NCBI RefSeq assembly: GCF_963675165.1
Contig: NC_087382.1
Span: 7,240,315-7,304,314, forward strand
Length of the DNA: 64,000 nucleotides
Source: Halichondria panicea
Taxonomy: Eukaryota; Porifera; Demospongiae; Suberitida; Halichondriidae
Direction of reading: 5' to 3'
This document shows positions 11,201-23,726 of this stretch, in pieces. A program made the translations under genes and the position numbers. Numbering within the stretch: position 1 is the stretch's first letter; each line of letters begins with the position of its first letter. The notes beneath the pieces are model-generated. The model made no database searches and was not told where the DNA came from. It saw only the letters and a list, made by a program, of their open reading frames with translations.

Positions 11201-14200
11201 TAATAATGATGCATGATTTCATTCAGCACGATGTTATTGTCCTACCTGCCTCCTTGGTTTGTACCACTATTACATCCGTATATGGACCTGCTTCGATAGT
11301 GAATGCCACAATAGTGCAGTGGTATACGTAATGTGGGTGAAGATTTCCAATAAGTAGTTCTCTAGATATAGCAGATATGGTAAAATGGAGCATTCTACCC
11401 GTTGAATCTTCTGTTACGTTGATTCGATACTCCCTTATAACACCATGAACCAGATTGGCGGGAGGAGCTTCCCAAGTCAGCAAGATATGTGATGAGTTGA
11501 TTGCACGCCCTGTAGCATTTGTTGGATGACTACCTGGGACTGAAATATGGCATTGTTATGACAGTAATTTAGACACTTGAAAACTTTAACTTACCACTCT
11601 CAAGTGTCCGAAATGTTTGTTGTTCACTAAATGGTCCATAGCCAATGGCAGTTCGACCAGTAACTGTAATCTCATACACAGTGTATGGTCTCAAACTTTG
11701 AACGAGTAACTGTAGCCCAGCTGTTTCAATTTGGTTTCTAGTTCCCAGATCTAAGTTTGTCAACTCAACCTTGTACTGAATAACAACACCATTCCGCTCT
11801 TGTGCCAAAGGAGGACTGTATGAGATTACTACACTCCTAGCAGTTATGTTAAACACAATAGCATTCTGCGGAGGGCCACTTGGTGCTGCATTAACCATAA
11901 AGTTAACAATAAATAGGTGAATGACAGAATGGAGCTATCACCGACCATCTTCGGGAGTTGTAATGTTGACGAGATCACTGAAAGGACCATATCCAACAGC
12001 AGTAGATGCTGCAACACTGTACTCATAGGTGTAGGCAGGATGTACCGTATTGGCTTCAATACTGGTTGAATGCGTAGGCAAAAGAGACGTTTGACCAGTG
12101 TTAACTTCCCTCAGTTTCACTTTGTATTCTATCACAATTCCATTTGCTTCCACGGGTACGGTCCACGAGATGTGAATAGTCATGGGATCATGAGCTCTTG
12201 AGTTAATGGATAGTGGAGGGCTTGTTGGGACTGAGGAAAGCGTCGGCGTTATAGGCATTATAATAAAAATGACACATTTTCTTACCATCTTGATTTGTTC
12301 TCAACGTAATGGAGATGCTGAAGGGTCCATTTCCAACTGAAGTAGAAGCTGCTACACTCACAGAGTAAGATGTGTATGGCTTCAGTGAAGTAGCAGTGAT
12401 GCTTGTAGTTGAAGAAATCCGTTGTAAAGTCTCTTCAGTTCCAGCTTCAACGATCTTGACAGTATAGGAGGTTATGAGGCCATTTTGGTCTTCCTCATCT
12501 GGTGGATCCCAGGAAATGACTGCTGAGCGTGCAGTAGTACTAGTGTTTGTAACTTCTAGTGGGTATCCGCTAGGCACTATAAAATAAAGAGAAGCCTATA
12601 CATCATTAACCACAAAAGAGAAGTCTATACATCATTAACCACAAATGAGAAGCTCACCATCTTCAGGAGTGGTGATAGTCATAAGATCAGAATAAGGTCC
12701 TTCAGTAACAGTAACAGCTCCAACAATACACTCATACGTGTAGAATGGATGTAGCTCAAACAGTACAATATATGTACTCACTGATGTCCTTAGAGTTACA
12801 GTATCAGTGTCCACTTCAGTGATATTGATCCGATACTGTCGAATCAATCCATTCTGATCTTTGGCAGGAGGAGGCGACCAGGAAATTCTTATAGCGGTAG
12901 GCCTAATGGCAGCTAGAGTCACATCTTCTGGTGGGCTACTAGGGGCTATTAATGTTTATGAGGAAATACAATTACTCACAATGCGTAAAAAAATATAGAT
13001 GTACCTGCTTCCCTAGTGACCACATTGATAGGTGAACTGTAAGGACCATCTCCAACTACAGTGTATGCAGCTATGCGGACTTCGTAATGTGTAAAGGGTC
13101 GCAGTGAACTTATGGTTATCGATGTACTAGCAGTTGCTAGTTGGAAGGAACTTCCTCTGCTGTCTGTTTCTGTCACATTAATATGATACCGAATTTCACC
13201 ATTCTGATCTTCAGGTTTGGGTGGGGTCCAGTTAATCATGACAGTATCAGAGGTGGTGAGGGTAACCTGAGCATATCCAATTGGACCATGAGGAACTGAA
13301 AAAGAAGCACCAGGTACAGATTAGTACAGCCTTAGAGATCGAGGGACCATGGTATAGATACGGAGAAGCATCCCATAAATGCGTTAAACCTTCTCAGTTG
13401 CTTACCATCAGGATGAGTCTGTACAGTAACTGGTTGAGAGAAGGGTCCAGAAGCAACAGTGACTGCAGCAACTACGAGCTCGTAAACATAATACGCATGA
13501 AGAGAATTTAAATTGATTTGAGTCATGGTGGTTGAATGTTGAGTTACCACTCCTGTTTCATTTTCCATCACCTTGATCATATAACTTCGAATGAGACCAT
13601 TCTGAAATTGAATTGGAGGAGGATCCCAAGTGAATCGAATGATTTCAGGAGACAATGCAGTACCAATGACATTGTTTGGAGATGCAGCAGGAGCTGTAGA
13701 ATGACATTATTTTATTAAAAATCAGGACCACAGTTACACGTACCGTCTTCTTTAAGCCGTATGGTTATTGACTCACTCACAGGCCCTAGAGCAACAGTAT
13801 ATGCTGCAACACTGCATTTGTAGTAGTAGTATGGATGCAGATTGCGGAAAGTTACAACAGTGCTGCTGGCATTGAGCGAATATTTCGCACCAGTAGATGA
13901 CCTTGAAGCATCCATTTCGGTCAGAATTGCGACGTAGTGATGAATTACACCATTGATATGTTCAGAAGATGGAGCAGCCCACATGAGAATGAGGGTATTA
14001 GAGGATACCAAAGCAGAAACCTGGCTGGGAGAAGCAGTTGGGGCTGTATTGGGTGAAGATATAATCTTTACTATTGCAGTACAGCAAATCATTAAATTTA
14101 AGTTGAGTCTAAAAAAGAGTGCCCAGGAAATATAAATGTTATAGCTGAAAATTCACTCACCAGATGGATTTGTCCTTACTGTTAAGATGCCACTAAATGG

Positions 14201-17200
14201 CCCACTTGCAATTGTGAAGGCAGACACAGCACAGTCATATAAAGCGTATGGTGTGAGAGAACCGACTGTAATACGATTTTCTAGAGCAACAAATTGTGTA
14301 ACTCTTCCCGTATGATTGTCTGTTACTCTAACTGTATACTGAACGACAATTCCATTAATGTCTACGACAGGTGGAGGGGACCAGGAGAGATTTATGACAG
14401 AAGAGCTGACTCCACTGCCAGATAGATGCTGGGGAGGCGCTGAGGGAGCTAGATAAGAAGTGTGTGAACATTACATTGATAAACAAAGACTTCAGTATTC
14501 ATCTATGCATGGTAAATGCATTGTGTATCAACAATTGATAGTAATTATGAATCAAACGATTAACAACACATAAAACTGACCAGCTTGATCCGTCATCAGA
14601 GGTATTGGTTGACTGTATGGACCAAGACCTACACTGGTGGCGGCAGCAATTTGGCAGCTGTAATTGTTGTACTCATTGAGAGATGTGAATACATAGCTGA
14701 GGGTCGTGGGGTTTACGATAATGTCGTGTGCATCGAATTGGAGGTCTTTCAGTATCACTGAATAGTGTGTGATGACACCATTCTGATCAGCAATTGTTGG
14801 AGGTGACCACATCAAGCTCAAAGAGGTTGAGCTAGTTGTGATCACTCGAACCATTTTAGGCGCAGATGTTGGGTCTAAAAGTTAGAAACAAGAAAAATAT
14901 CAGTAACATAATTATTGTGGAAAGAAAGACGTACATGATTCCTTTGTTTGAATAATAGTACTTGTAGTAGGTCCATCACCAATACGTGTTGAAGCTCGAA
15001 CTACAAACTCATAGTAAGTGTATTCCTGCAAGCCAGTTACAGTGGAAAATGTATTAACAGTCCGACGTGTGTTTGATACACCATCAGTAGAATTATAATG
15101 GAGGGTATACGCAGTTACTATTCCATTGGGAATCATTGGCTGACTCCATAGAACCGTTACAGAAGATACAGAAACTTGAGTGGACCTGAACATTTCCGGT
15201 GCATCATCAGGAACTACAGATCGTAAGTAAAGCAATGGTGATATCAATCTAGAATGACATACCCGATTCATCAGTTGTGGCAAAATCAGTACTACTGAGA
15301 TCACTCTCCCCAGCTGATGTGCTTGCTGTTACAGCGCAATGATAGGTGGTAAAAGGGATCAGTCCGTTCACTTTAGCAAAAGTAAAACTAGGACCAACTG
15401 ATGTCTCTCTAGCTACAGAGAGATTACCACCATTAGCCACTTCACAGTAAACTGTGTAGTTGGTAAGTAAACCGTTGAGGATCGATGGGGCAGTCCATGT
15501 CACAAGGAGGGTGTGTGGCTCGTTTGTTACCCTTGAAACTGCAATGTTTCTAGTCACTGATGGCTCTGCATATACAGTACAGGGGAGGTGATTATTACCA
15601 CAGACATGAACAATATGGCCACCTACTATCTTCAAGCGTTGTCACTGTATAAGCAGAACTGAATGGGCCAGTACCACCTACAGTGCTGGCAGCAATCATA
15701 CAAGTATAAGCAGTGTATGGTACAAGATTCGTAATAGTCACTGTCGTCTGACTTGTGAACTGCTGAAAGTTGTGTCCTGTATTACTTCTTGTCACATCAA
15801 TTGCATATCGGATAATCTTCCCATTCTTGTCTTCTGGTTGTGGTGGGTCCCATGAAAGCACTATTGAGCGTGGGTCAGGTAGGACTGACATAAGATTGTG
15901 AGGAGCAGCACTTGGAACTGCGAAGAAATGGCAGTAGTTTACTACACAGCTCACAGTGCATGTAGAGATAAACACACAGTGCTAATTAATAACACTGATT
16001 GCTTCTCTAAACAAAATGATCATGTATTTACTTCCTTGATGAAGACGAACACAGTAATTAGGAGAGAATGGCCCCTCAGCAATAGTGTTGGCAGCAATTC
16101 TACAGCAATAGGTGTAGTCTGGATGTAGTGACAAGAATCTGAAAGTTGTCTGGTTAGTTTTTACTTGAAACATCGCAGCAGTCTCATTCTCAGTGACATT
16201 CACGGAGTAGCTTACGATGAGACCGTTCTGATAATGAAGAGAAGGTGGAGACCATTCGAGGTGGAAAGTGGTGGGATTCAGAGGGTATCCATTTACACCT
16301 TGAGGAGGTGCACTTGGAGCTACATGGTAGTAAAAATATTCACAAGCAGCTACGTATACTATACTTATAAACATACCAGACGTGAGTAAGCAAAACTGAG
16401 CATTAACAGTGGCCGGTCCAACATCGATTGTGTATGCAGCTACAGACACACTGTAACAGAAAGCAGGTCTCAGGTTGTTGAGGACCCAATTTTTAGTGGA
16501 GGACTTCAGTTGCACAGTGCCATCTATTCCTGTCAGATCGGTCAGGTATATGACGTAGTGTCTTATGCGACCATTCTGTTGCTCAAATTGAGGAGGCTCC
16601 CATGAAAGACTAGCAGAAAACGTTGTAATGCTTGTCAGAGTAAAGTTTCTTGGAGGAGCAGAAGGTTCTGTATATATACGATAGATACTTTGTAAATATG
16701 ACCATAGATAAAGAAGAGAGGGATTGGCAACGGAAGTTAAAACGTAGACTTTTGTGCAGGGGGTATGGCTTAATCCTGAAATGATGCGTGTTGTCCCCCA
16801 CCGTAACGCCGCGAAACACTTTTTTATATTTGAGGCCTTACACGGAGCTTTCTAAGACCCCCAAAACTTGATTTCCATGCTTCTTGATGATGTGTATTAT
16901 GTGGAAATTCCCAACATTTTTTCTAGATTGTTAAGAAAGAGCTAGCGGCACATAGCGCTTTTTTCACCTCTTTTCACCGTTTTTTTATGGCTATGTACCA
17001 ATAGTACCTATAATATAGCTAAGATTGTCTAACTAAGTAGTGTCCTGGATCACATATAGCCTCAAGCACAGAAATGAAGTCTAAAATCAGCAGCAGGATT
17101 GTTATACTGACAGTAAGACAACCAGTTGTCTCCTCAACCATTCCCAGCCTGTGCTTTACTCGAGGCTGTCTTCCTATGTTGAAGGTAGACAGCCTCGAGT

Positions 17201-20200
17201 AAATGGGGCAACACGGATGGTTATTTGAGGTCCATTTTGTTGCCAATCCCTCTTTGCTCTATCTATGATATGACAGAGCAAGAAAAGGACACAATCAAGC
17301 CTTACACGAATAATTATATACTCACTTGCTTCACCCGAAGACACAGTGACAGTTGGTGTGAATGGTCCAAATGTTGTTGTGAAAGCTGCCACTTTACAAG
17401 AGTAAGCGTAGTTAGGATGTAAAGGACCAGCTGTAAGTTGCCTCGAAAATGAATGGAATGACATGTTACGGCCAGTATAAATCTCCCTGATAAAAATAAA
17501 GTAAAACACAACATTTCCATTGATATCAATAGCGGGTGGATCCGACCAAGACAGGAATATCATCGATGAGCTGGTGGCCACTGCTGCTAGATTACGAGGC
17601 GCAGCCGAGGGAGCTAGAAGGAATATAGTGTCAGTTACAGTGAAACCTCAATAATTATGTGGGATATTCTATATTAACATGGACAGTGTAATCGTTTGAG
17701 AGACTATAAGGTGATTGTCCTTGATTTCCATGGCATATCAATTAAAGGAACAAACCTGCTACATTGGTCCGCAGAGTGATTGAGGCTGATATTGAAATGC
17801 CACCATAAGAGCTGACTGACACAATATCACACTTTAACAAGTCGAATTCTTCAAGACCAGAGAAAGTGTATGAAAGTTTAGTGCTGTTTACAGTTACGTT
17901 TATTTGTGGGAGCCCAAACAGCTGATCTGCCAATGAGAGAGAATACTGAGAGATAGGAAGGAAACTTTGCGGTTGGGGTGAAGACCATGCGATGGTGGCT
18001 GTGGTAGAAGTAGTGCTCCGAGCGTGAAGAGATCGGGGAGGGTGAGGATCGGGAGGAACTGCAATGATAACACACATGATGGATGCATAATTTCTTGTTG
18101 ATAAGCATATAATTATATATACACTTACGACTGCAGTCTCCACTGGAAGAAACTCCAAATTTGCATGGGCAAGAGTAACTACCCATGTTATTCAGGCACC
18201 AAGTATACTGGGGACATACAGCAGTTGCAACAGAACACTCATCTATATCTGAAAGGGGAACATGTAGTCTGAGGCACTAAAAAGATCATCATCATAAAAT
18301 TATTGTGTGTAACTGAATGTGTATTATGTGCACATACCTACCTACACATGAGTATCCATCACCAGAGTACCCTGGAATACAAACACAGTTGAATCCTTGT
18401 AGAGTGTCGACGCAATTGGCAAGAGTACCACAGTCATCCAATCCCTTCGCACATTCATTGATTTCTACATGAATACACACATGAACACGTATCACCAGGA
18501 GCACCAGTGTTTATAATTGAAAAAGCAGAAACTTATCGATCAACTTGTCACAATATAAAACTAACCAGCAGTAAAACTCCAAAATGTTTTCGAAGTTATT
18601 GGTTCAGACTCTTGATGACAAAAGGATTTTCCTACTGCAACACCTAACAGAGTTTAAGATATTTATATTATTCTTGGCTTTTTCAGCCCCAGGTGATTTA
18701 CATTCACCTACCAAGATCAAAAAGAACGTAGTAACCAACTCCGGACTGAAAAGTATAATTCGATGTGAAGTTGATTTCTCTCCCTCCACTGCCGGGAGTG
18801 GGGAATGACACTCTGGATGAGGTGGCATTGATGGAATCAACTACACCATTGCTCTTATTCTCATATATATTGATGAAGTTTGGTATTGTTGGTCTGAAAA
18901 TCTGGAGTAGAGGAAGGAACGATCTAAAATTGAAGCCATTAGACTAGTGCACTTTAGCTCTACCTGATGATCAAACTCAACGGAGAAGAGGTGAACAGGT
19001 TTTCCAAGTGTAAGGTTTCCAGATGGGACAACAGTGTTCTTGAGTGCCCTGGGTCCTTGAACTACATTAATTGTTTATATGCATCAGTGCAGGTAGGGAT
19101 ATTGAAGTCATTTTAATTTGGTTTATTACCTCCTCCAAGGAAGACAATACAACTCTGATCCGAAGTTAAACTGAATAATTGTAAAAAACATACATTACAA
19201 AACTTGAGGTACTGATTGTGTGTGCTTCACTAAACCAGTACCTGTTGGTGTCTTTGGCACTGAAACAGAATATATGTAAACCAAATTGAGATGGCTGAGG
19301 GGTCCAGGTGACATTTGTGTAATACAAAAGTGGGTTATAGGTACTCATTGCTACTGCTGACTTTGTCACTCCAACAATGGACACAGTTGGGAACTCAACG
19401 ATTCTGGAATAACAAATCAGTACAAAAAACCATGGCTTTGTCACGTGTACCTTATTCCGACATGATTAACTGATGCAACAATGGAGAAATTGAATGTAAT
19501 TCCAAATGGCACAGGAATGCATGAACCAGTAGGTAGAGTTTCTGCAACAAGTTGAGGTTTGCCAGAATCACAACTTAAATGTGATGTGAATAAACTGATG
19601 ATAAATTGCATTGGTACACTGCTCATTGCCGTGGTGCTGTGTAGAGAAATGAAGTCCTCCACTTGGATAGTTAAGGCGTACAAACCAGTTAAACCACCTC
19701 CATTGTAGTGTAGAGCACACTGTATCAAGATGAATGTGTAAATTTACATGTCAGACATAATTATAATTATATACAAGATGGACAACAAAATTAATAATAT
19801 TTATCAATTGGGCTCACATGCAAACACACAATCATAAGAGCATACAAACTATAAGAGAGAGCTAATGATAAACATGCGTGCTTACTCCAGTAAGTGTTCC
19901 ATAAGAGAATCCCTGACAATTGTAACTATATCCACATTCTGTGTATCCAGAACCCCATCTACAACGAATGTCATCTCCATCTGCATCTTGAACTGTATAG
20001 GAAATCATATAGCTGCATGCCTAATTTTAACCGGAATGGTAACTATTATAATTATGACTGCAATTTGCTTCCAAAAGCATACAGTAAAGAATCGACAAAT
20101 TCGTTCAGTGTTCAAAATTGCTGTTTGTGTGAGCTACCTGGAATGTGAATAGTAGATGGGCATCCTAGCTGTAGCCTGATGATCGGAGTCATGGCTGTCA

Positions 20201-21638
20201 CTGGAGAGCTGTTGATTAGACCATTGTCAGGTCTTGGTGTCAGAATACCACGTACGTTAAGCCTCCAATAGCCACTTCCTTGCCTTAAGCCAATCCAACA
20301 GCAACCTTGATAGCTACAGGAAGATTGAAACAGTTAATAACTATGATTCCTGCTATCATGATACAATAGGATTGCATGCATGGATGCCATAACTATTCTT
20401 ATTGTACACCATGCAAACTTAACTTATTTTCTAGCTGACAAAAGGTTGCATCTATATAATTATATAATTATATCTGTATTTTTGCAGTTAATTCCATAAA
20501 CTGTATTAGAAGGGAAAAGTCCGTATAAATACGGAAAAAACCGTATACTTGGAAGCTCTGCCATGCATTATCATTAATTTTGGTATTGATTATAATTATG
20601 GTACTGCAACCTATATAATAATAATTATGCATGGATAATATGTAACTTTGTTTTTATGAAGACTCAACAATTATGATTTTATTTGTGCAGTACTTCCTAA
20701 AAAAGCACAGCTAAATGATGTGCATGTGCTTTACGCTGCAGCCAAAAGTAATTATTAAACAATACTTCTTGAGTGTCTAAAAATAGGGATATAGATGTGA
20801 CCTTTTGTAAGCTTAGAGAATATTAAGTTAACTGGCCTTATTATATATGGCTTATAGTTGACAGTGAAGCATCTATAGAGCATCCCTACAGCTGTAGTAA
20901 CTCTATGCCCTACAAATTTATCTTGTAGCTAAGTCTCGCTTGCCACGCCCCTCTTATTATAAAGCCTCTAAACAGCATTTCATCTTGTTTTACATCGTTT
21001 ACTGAAAATTATCATTATTATAATACTGAAAAGAAAAGTTTCTATTTGGAGTTTCTATTTGGAGGCTCTCTGTCATGTAAGCATTCTATAGTTATTGACT
21101 TGGTATTATGGGATAGCATACAAGCATCGCAAAATTAAGCCATCCCATTTGAAAAACAGAAATCACACCATAATTATAATGAGTATATTATGCGCATGCA
21201 TGCATGCATGACAGTTCAGTGAGAGGTTATACTTACTATGCTTGAAATGATGATTGTAAACCAACATTGGCCAGCCATGTTTTCTCTCCGCTGCTCCAAT
21301 CTTCTGTAATACTGTAGTCAGTGCAGTAATAGCTTAGACTTCCCAAGTACCCAAAACAACCGCTTGAGCAGTAGAGCTGTCCACCACCAATAAGCTGCCG
21401 GTTGTCTATAGTGTTCTGGTCACAGTGAAAACCAGCAGATCTTCTCCATGCCATTCGATGAGTGAACTCAATCTGCGAAGTCAATTTATATTTATTAGCA
21501 AAACTTTTTTTAGCAGCTTACCAGTCCATCGAAGTTGGATGCATTGACTGGACGCCATTGGATGATTCCCCCACGGAAGTGGGAAGCATTAGCCAGTCCA
21601 AAATATAGGACCAAGAAAAGAGTTAGTTTTTGATTCAT
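4809..21638 (-). CDS. Giant single-pass receptor: Cys-rich ectodomain, 2 EGF, about 30 FN3 domains
   Basis: One gene of more than 40 exons, roughly 3,600 residues. The ATG at 21638 starts a signal peptide (MNQKLTLFLVLYFGLANA) followed at once by SHFRGGIIQWRPV. Then come a Cys-rich unassigned ectodomain (exons 21237-21472 down to about 18700), two EGF-like modules, about 30 fibronectin type III domains, one transmembrane helix (about 5160-5245, IAVVVIAAAGWVLILLIAF with a basic stop-transfer CRRKGK) and a cytoplasmic tail of 40-90 residues. No kinase or phosphatase domain follows, so it looks like an adhesion or recognition receptor rather than an enzyme; the ligand is unknown. Most FN3 domains are single exons with phase 1-1 introns. 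No exon breaks the frame where I joined them, but many junctions are only approximate. The last exon is uncertain (see the tail entry). Confidence 0.82.
5332..18060 (-). repeat. Array of about 30 FN3 domain exons
   Basis: From N- to C-terminus the approximate exons are 17758-18060, 17324-17612, 16376-16667, 16033-16321, 15628-15919, 15263-15567, 14935-15214, 14580-14876, 14160-14449, 13743-14044, 13405-13694, 13005-13296, 12656-12948, 12287-12578, 11943-12233, 11595-11888, 11245-11541, 10903-11194, 10568-10857, 10208-10498, 9863-10157, 9250-9530, 8635-8930, 8280-8578, 7642-7930, 7228-7518, 6884-7169 and 6351-6731. The two membrane-proximal domains are split: 6073-6268 with 5911-6015, and 5667-5834 with 5463-5574 and 5332-5407. 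Each single-exon domain opens with A/V-P-S-x-P-P, has a central Trp and QNGxIxxY, then LHPYYxY and GPxS, and ends near EDG. Introns fall after the first base of a codon on both sides. The similarity of neighbouring domains shows growth by exon duplication. Confidence 0.88.
16703..17267. mobile_element. Non-autonomous TIR element, 7-bp target duplication (in FN3 receptor intron)
   Basis: Terminal repeats 16703-16730 and 17240-17267 match at 25 of 28 positions (CATAGATA...GGGATTGGCAA). The flanks carry an exact 7-bp duplication, ATATGAC, at 16696-16702 and 17268-17274. A second inverted repeat, TTTACTCGAGGCTGTCTT and its near-inverse, forms a hairpin at about 17155-17204. It sits in the intron between two FN3 exons and has no coding capacity. 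The element at 46861-47574 is a relative. Confidence 0.82.
18129..18464 (-). other. Two EGF-like modules of the FN3 receptor
   Basis: Exons 18342-18464 and 18129-18248 encode 41 and 40 residues. The first begins EINECAKGLDDCG and the second DIDECSVATAVC. Both show the calcium-binding EGF opening (acidic-Ile-Asn/Asp-Glu-Cys) and six cysteines, with CVCIPGYSGDGYSC in the first. Both introns are phase 1, so the modules could be shuffled with the FN3 exons that follow. Confidence 0.85.
18570..21638 (-). other. N-terminal ectodomain exons of the FN3 receptor (unassigned fold)
   Basis: Exons read as 21522-21638 (signal peptide plus SHFRGGIIQWRPVNASNF), 21237-21472, 20139-20313, 19886-19992, about 19450-19727, about 19206-19405 and smaller ones down to about 18700. 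Notable motifs are CSSGCFGYLG, GCCWIGLRQGSGYWRLNVRG and DADGDDIRCRW, the last resembling a calcium-binding acidic loop before a Cys-rich stretch. The splice phases of the first four exons agree (0, 2, 1, 0). I do not recognise the fold. From memory, the SHFRGG opening and the DGDxIRC motif recur together in secreted proteins of other invertebrates, but I cannot verify that here. Confidence 0.6.
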
Positions 21639-22232
21639 CACTGCCCAATACTTGCTTGTGTATATAGTGTCATGGGACCGCAACCATGCATATAATACAA
21701 CCACTGTAAACTTCACATACAGTCAGTCAGGCGTTATACTGATCCTTTATTCCTTTTATAAGGACTATGGCCAGGGTGGGGTTGGACGATGTGAAATGCT
21801 TGCATAATAAAATTATAACATTTTATGCAACAACCTTTGAAGCACGTTATTTCTATAAATCACATGCATCCTGGAGAATGTAAAGCTTCAACAGACCAAA
21901 TATTACAGTGTTTAAACCAGGACGATACAGTGAAATACTAAGCAAGTTTTCACAAAATATTTGTAACAATGGGACTTCTGCAGTATCCTACAGTAATATA
22001 CGACTCTATAATTATATAACCCTGCATGCATGAGGCTTTTAGTCTTATAATGTGCAACTATAAATATACTCATCTCATGTATATGTGCACATTTTTAAAA
22101 GTGCATGTATATATAAGATGCACCCTATAATAAATTTATTATAGATCAAAGCTAACAAAAATAGGGTTTGCTAGTATATGGAGTCTATATACACATTTAA
22201 CAATCACATTGGACCATGTAGAAAATCTATGA
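21639..22232. other. Intergenic, upstream of the FN3 receptor
   Basis: AT-rich sequence holding the presumed promoter of the minus-strand receptor. No gene is seen. Local ATAATTAT palindromes and a (TGCA)n run are present just inside the gene near 21195. Confidence 0.5.
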
Positions 22233-22530
22233 TTAACCCGAGGCCGCGGTGCGATGACTCCAGGTTATAGTAGTCCATCAGTCAGTCTGTCAGTGTATTC
22301 TGAGTCTGCTCACCTGGATGCGATAGTACTGTGTTTGTACCATGGGTAGCCTCAATACAACAAGGTATATAAATTTGGCAGATTTAGATGTTAAAGCTTT
22401 GTGTTGAATAAAAGTGAAGAACCTGCACGTTGGCCTAGATGTACACACGGCTTTGACTTGAGGCTGTACAGACTTCATTAAACCCAAAATGAATGCTAAG
22501 GGTTTCCACTTCAGTGCTCTATCATAAAAT
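22233..22530 (+). repeat. Dispersed repeat copy related to the 56.6-58.6 kb array
   Basis: It starts TTAACCCGAGGCCGCGG, passes through a TCAGTCTGTCAGT stretch and CACCTGGATGCGATAG, and ends CACTTCAGTGCTCTA. The same landmarks in the same order occur, on the opposite strand, three times at 56633-58452 and in the GC-rich block at 58470-58622. No coding capacity. Confidence 0.65.
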
Positions 22531-23726
22531 ATAATTATTGTAATACCATAGCATGCACACAAACGTGGCTTTACCTGACATAAGACTAGGCAAGTATGTT
22601 AGCTATGAAACACTGGCTGTTGTGGCATAGCATCAATTGACAGTTACTAATTGGACAACAGAAAACAATACAAATCATTAATTTTTGCTGACAATGATAA
22701 CTGTGACTGTTTCTAATCGGCCGGAAGAAAAACAGTACATTTATTATACATACATACTACCACACACGCAAGTTGTGTGTACTACATGGGTTGTTAAATA
22801 ATAATTAAAAGGTACCACTTATTTAAGATTCCTGGGAGCTGTGCACAACACAAGATGCCATGAACATGTTCATAGCTATAGTTAAAGCAATGGGGGAATA
22901 CGGACAGCAACATTATTACATAAGAGCAGTTGAATTATGAAACACTGTTACAACTTAAGTATACCATGACACCACAACCCATATTTTTTGTTACACTTCA
23001 CAACTATTTTTGTACTAGACTATGCCCGGTCTATTATACTTGTGCTAGCTAGACTATAACAGTTGATGGACACATGATGCTTACACGTCTTTAGATCTAT
23101 ACGGTGGCCGAGAAGGGTCACCCACCTCCGCCTACCACCACAATTAACCGCATGCACTTAAATTCTAAGTAGGAGACACACAGTGCATACGGTTAAACAA
23201 AGAACCGCCAACAATTAATGTTCAGATCAGTCTGCACAAGATCAAAGGTCAATGAATCATATCTACATTCCAATTAACGCAATTAACTTAAAGGTATTCC
23301 TTGGGTATCGATGCAGACTGCAGTGAGAATTTAGCCCTAGAACTATACTCTTGAAGAGTGTCTCAAAGGAATTACTAGCCTAGTATAATAGGCCAACTTC
23401 CCGTCTGGAAATTTCTATTTACCTGAAATGTTTCGGATTTTCAAAGAGCTAGGATAATACAGTCCAAAGAAGCTAAAAAATACTGAAGCTATGGCTTGAA
23501 AGCTTAAATCATGAACAGATTTCAGTTTCTTGCACTATGATGTCCGTCTATCGCTAGATTAAAACATTGGTTAGAAAAGAGGGGTGGGGCTGCTGCACTG
23601 TTTGCAGTTTTTGTGGGTGGGGCTCTCCATGATGATCATACTGAGCATGCATGTGTAGAAATCAACTCTCCTCAAGTGTCTTCTTATTATTTTGTCCCGG
23701 AAATTTTTCTTTGGAGGTTGGCACCT
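22531..23726. other. Intergenic, no gene seen
   Basis: AT-rich, non-coding on both strands. I see no repeat ends I can define and no RNA gene. Confidence 0.5.
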
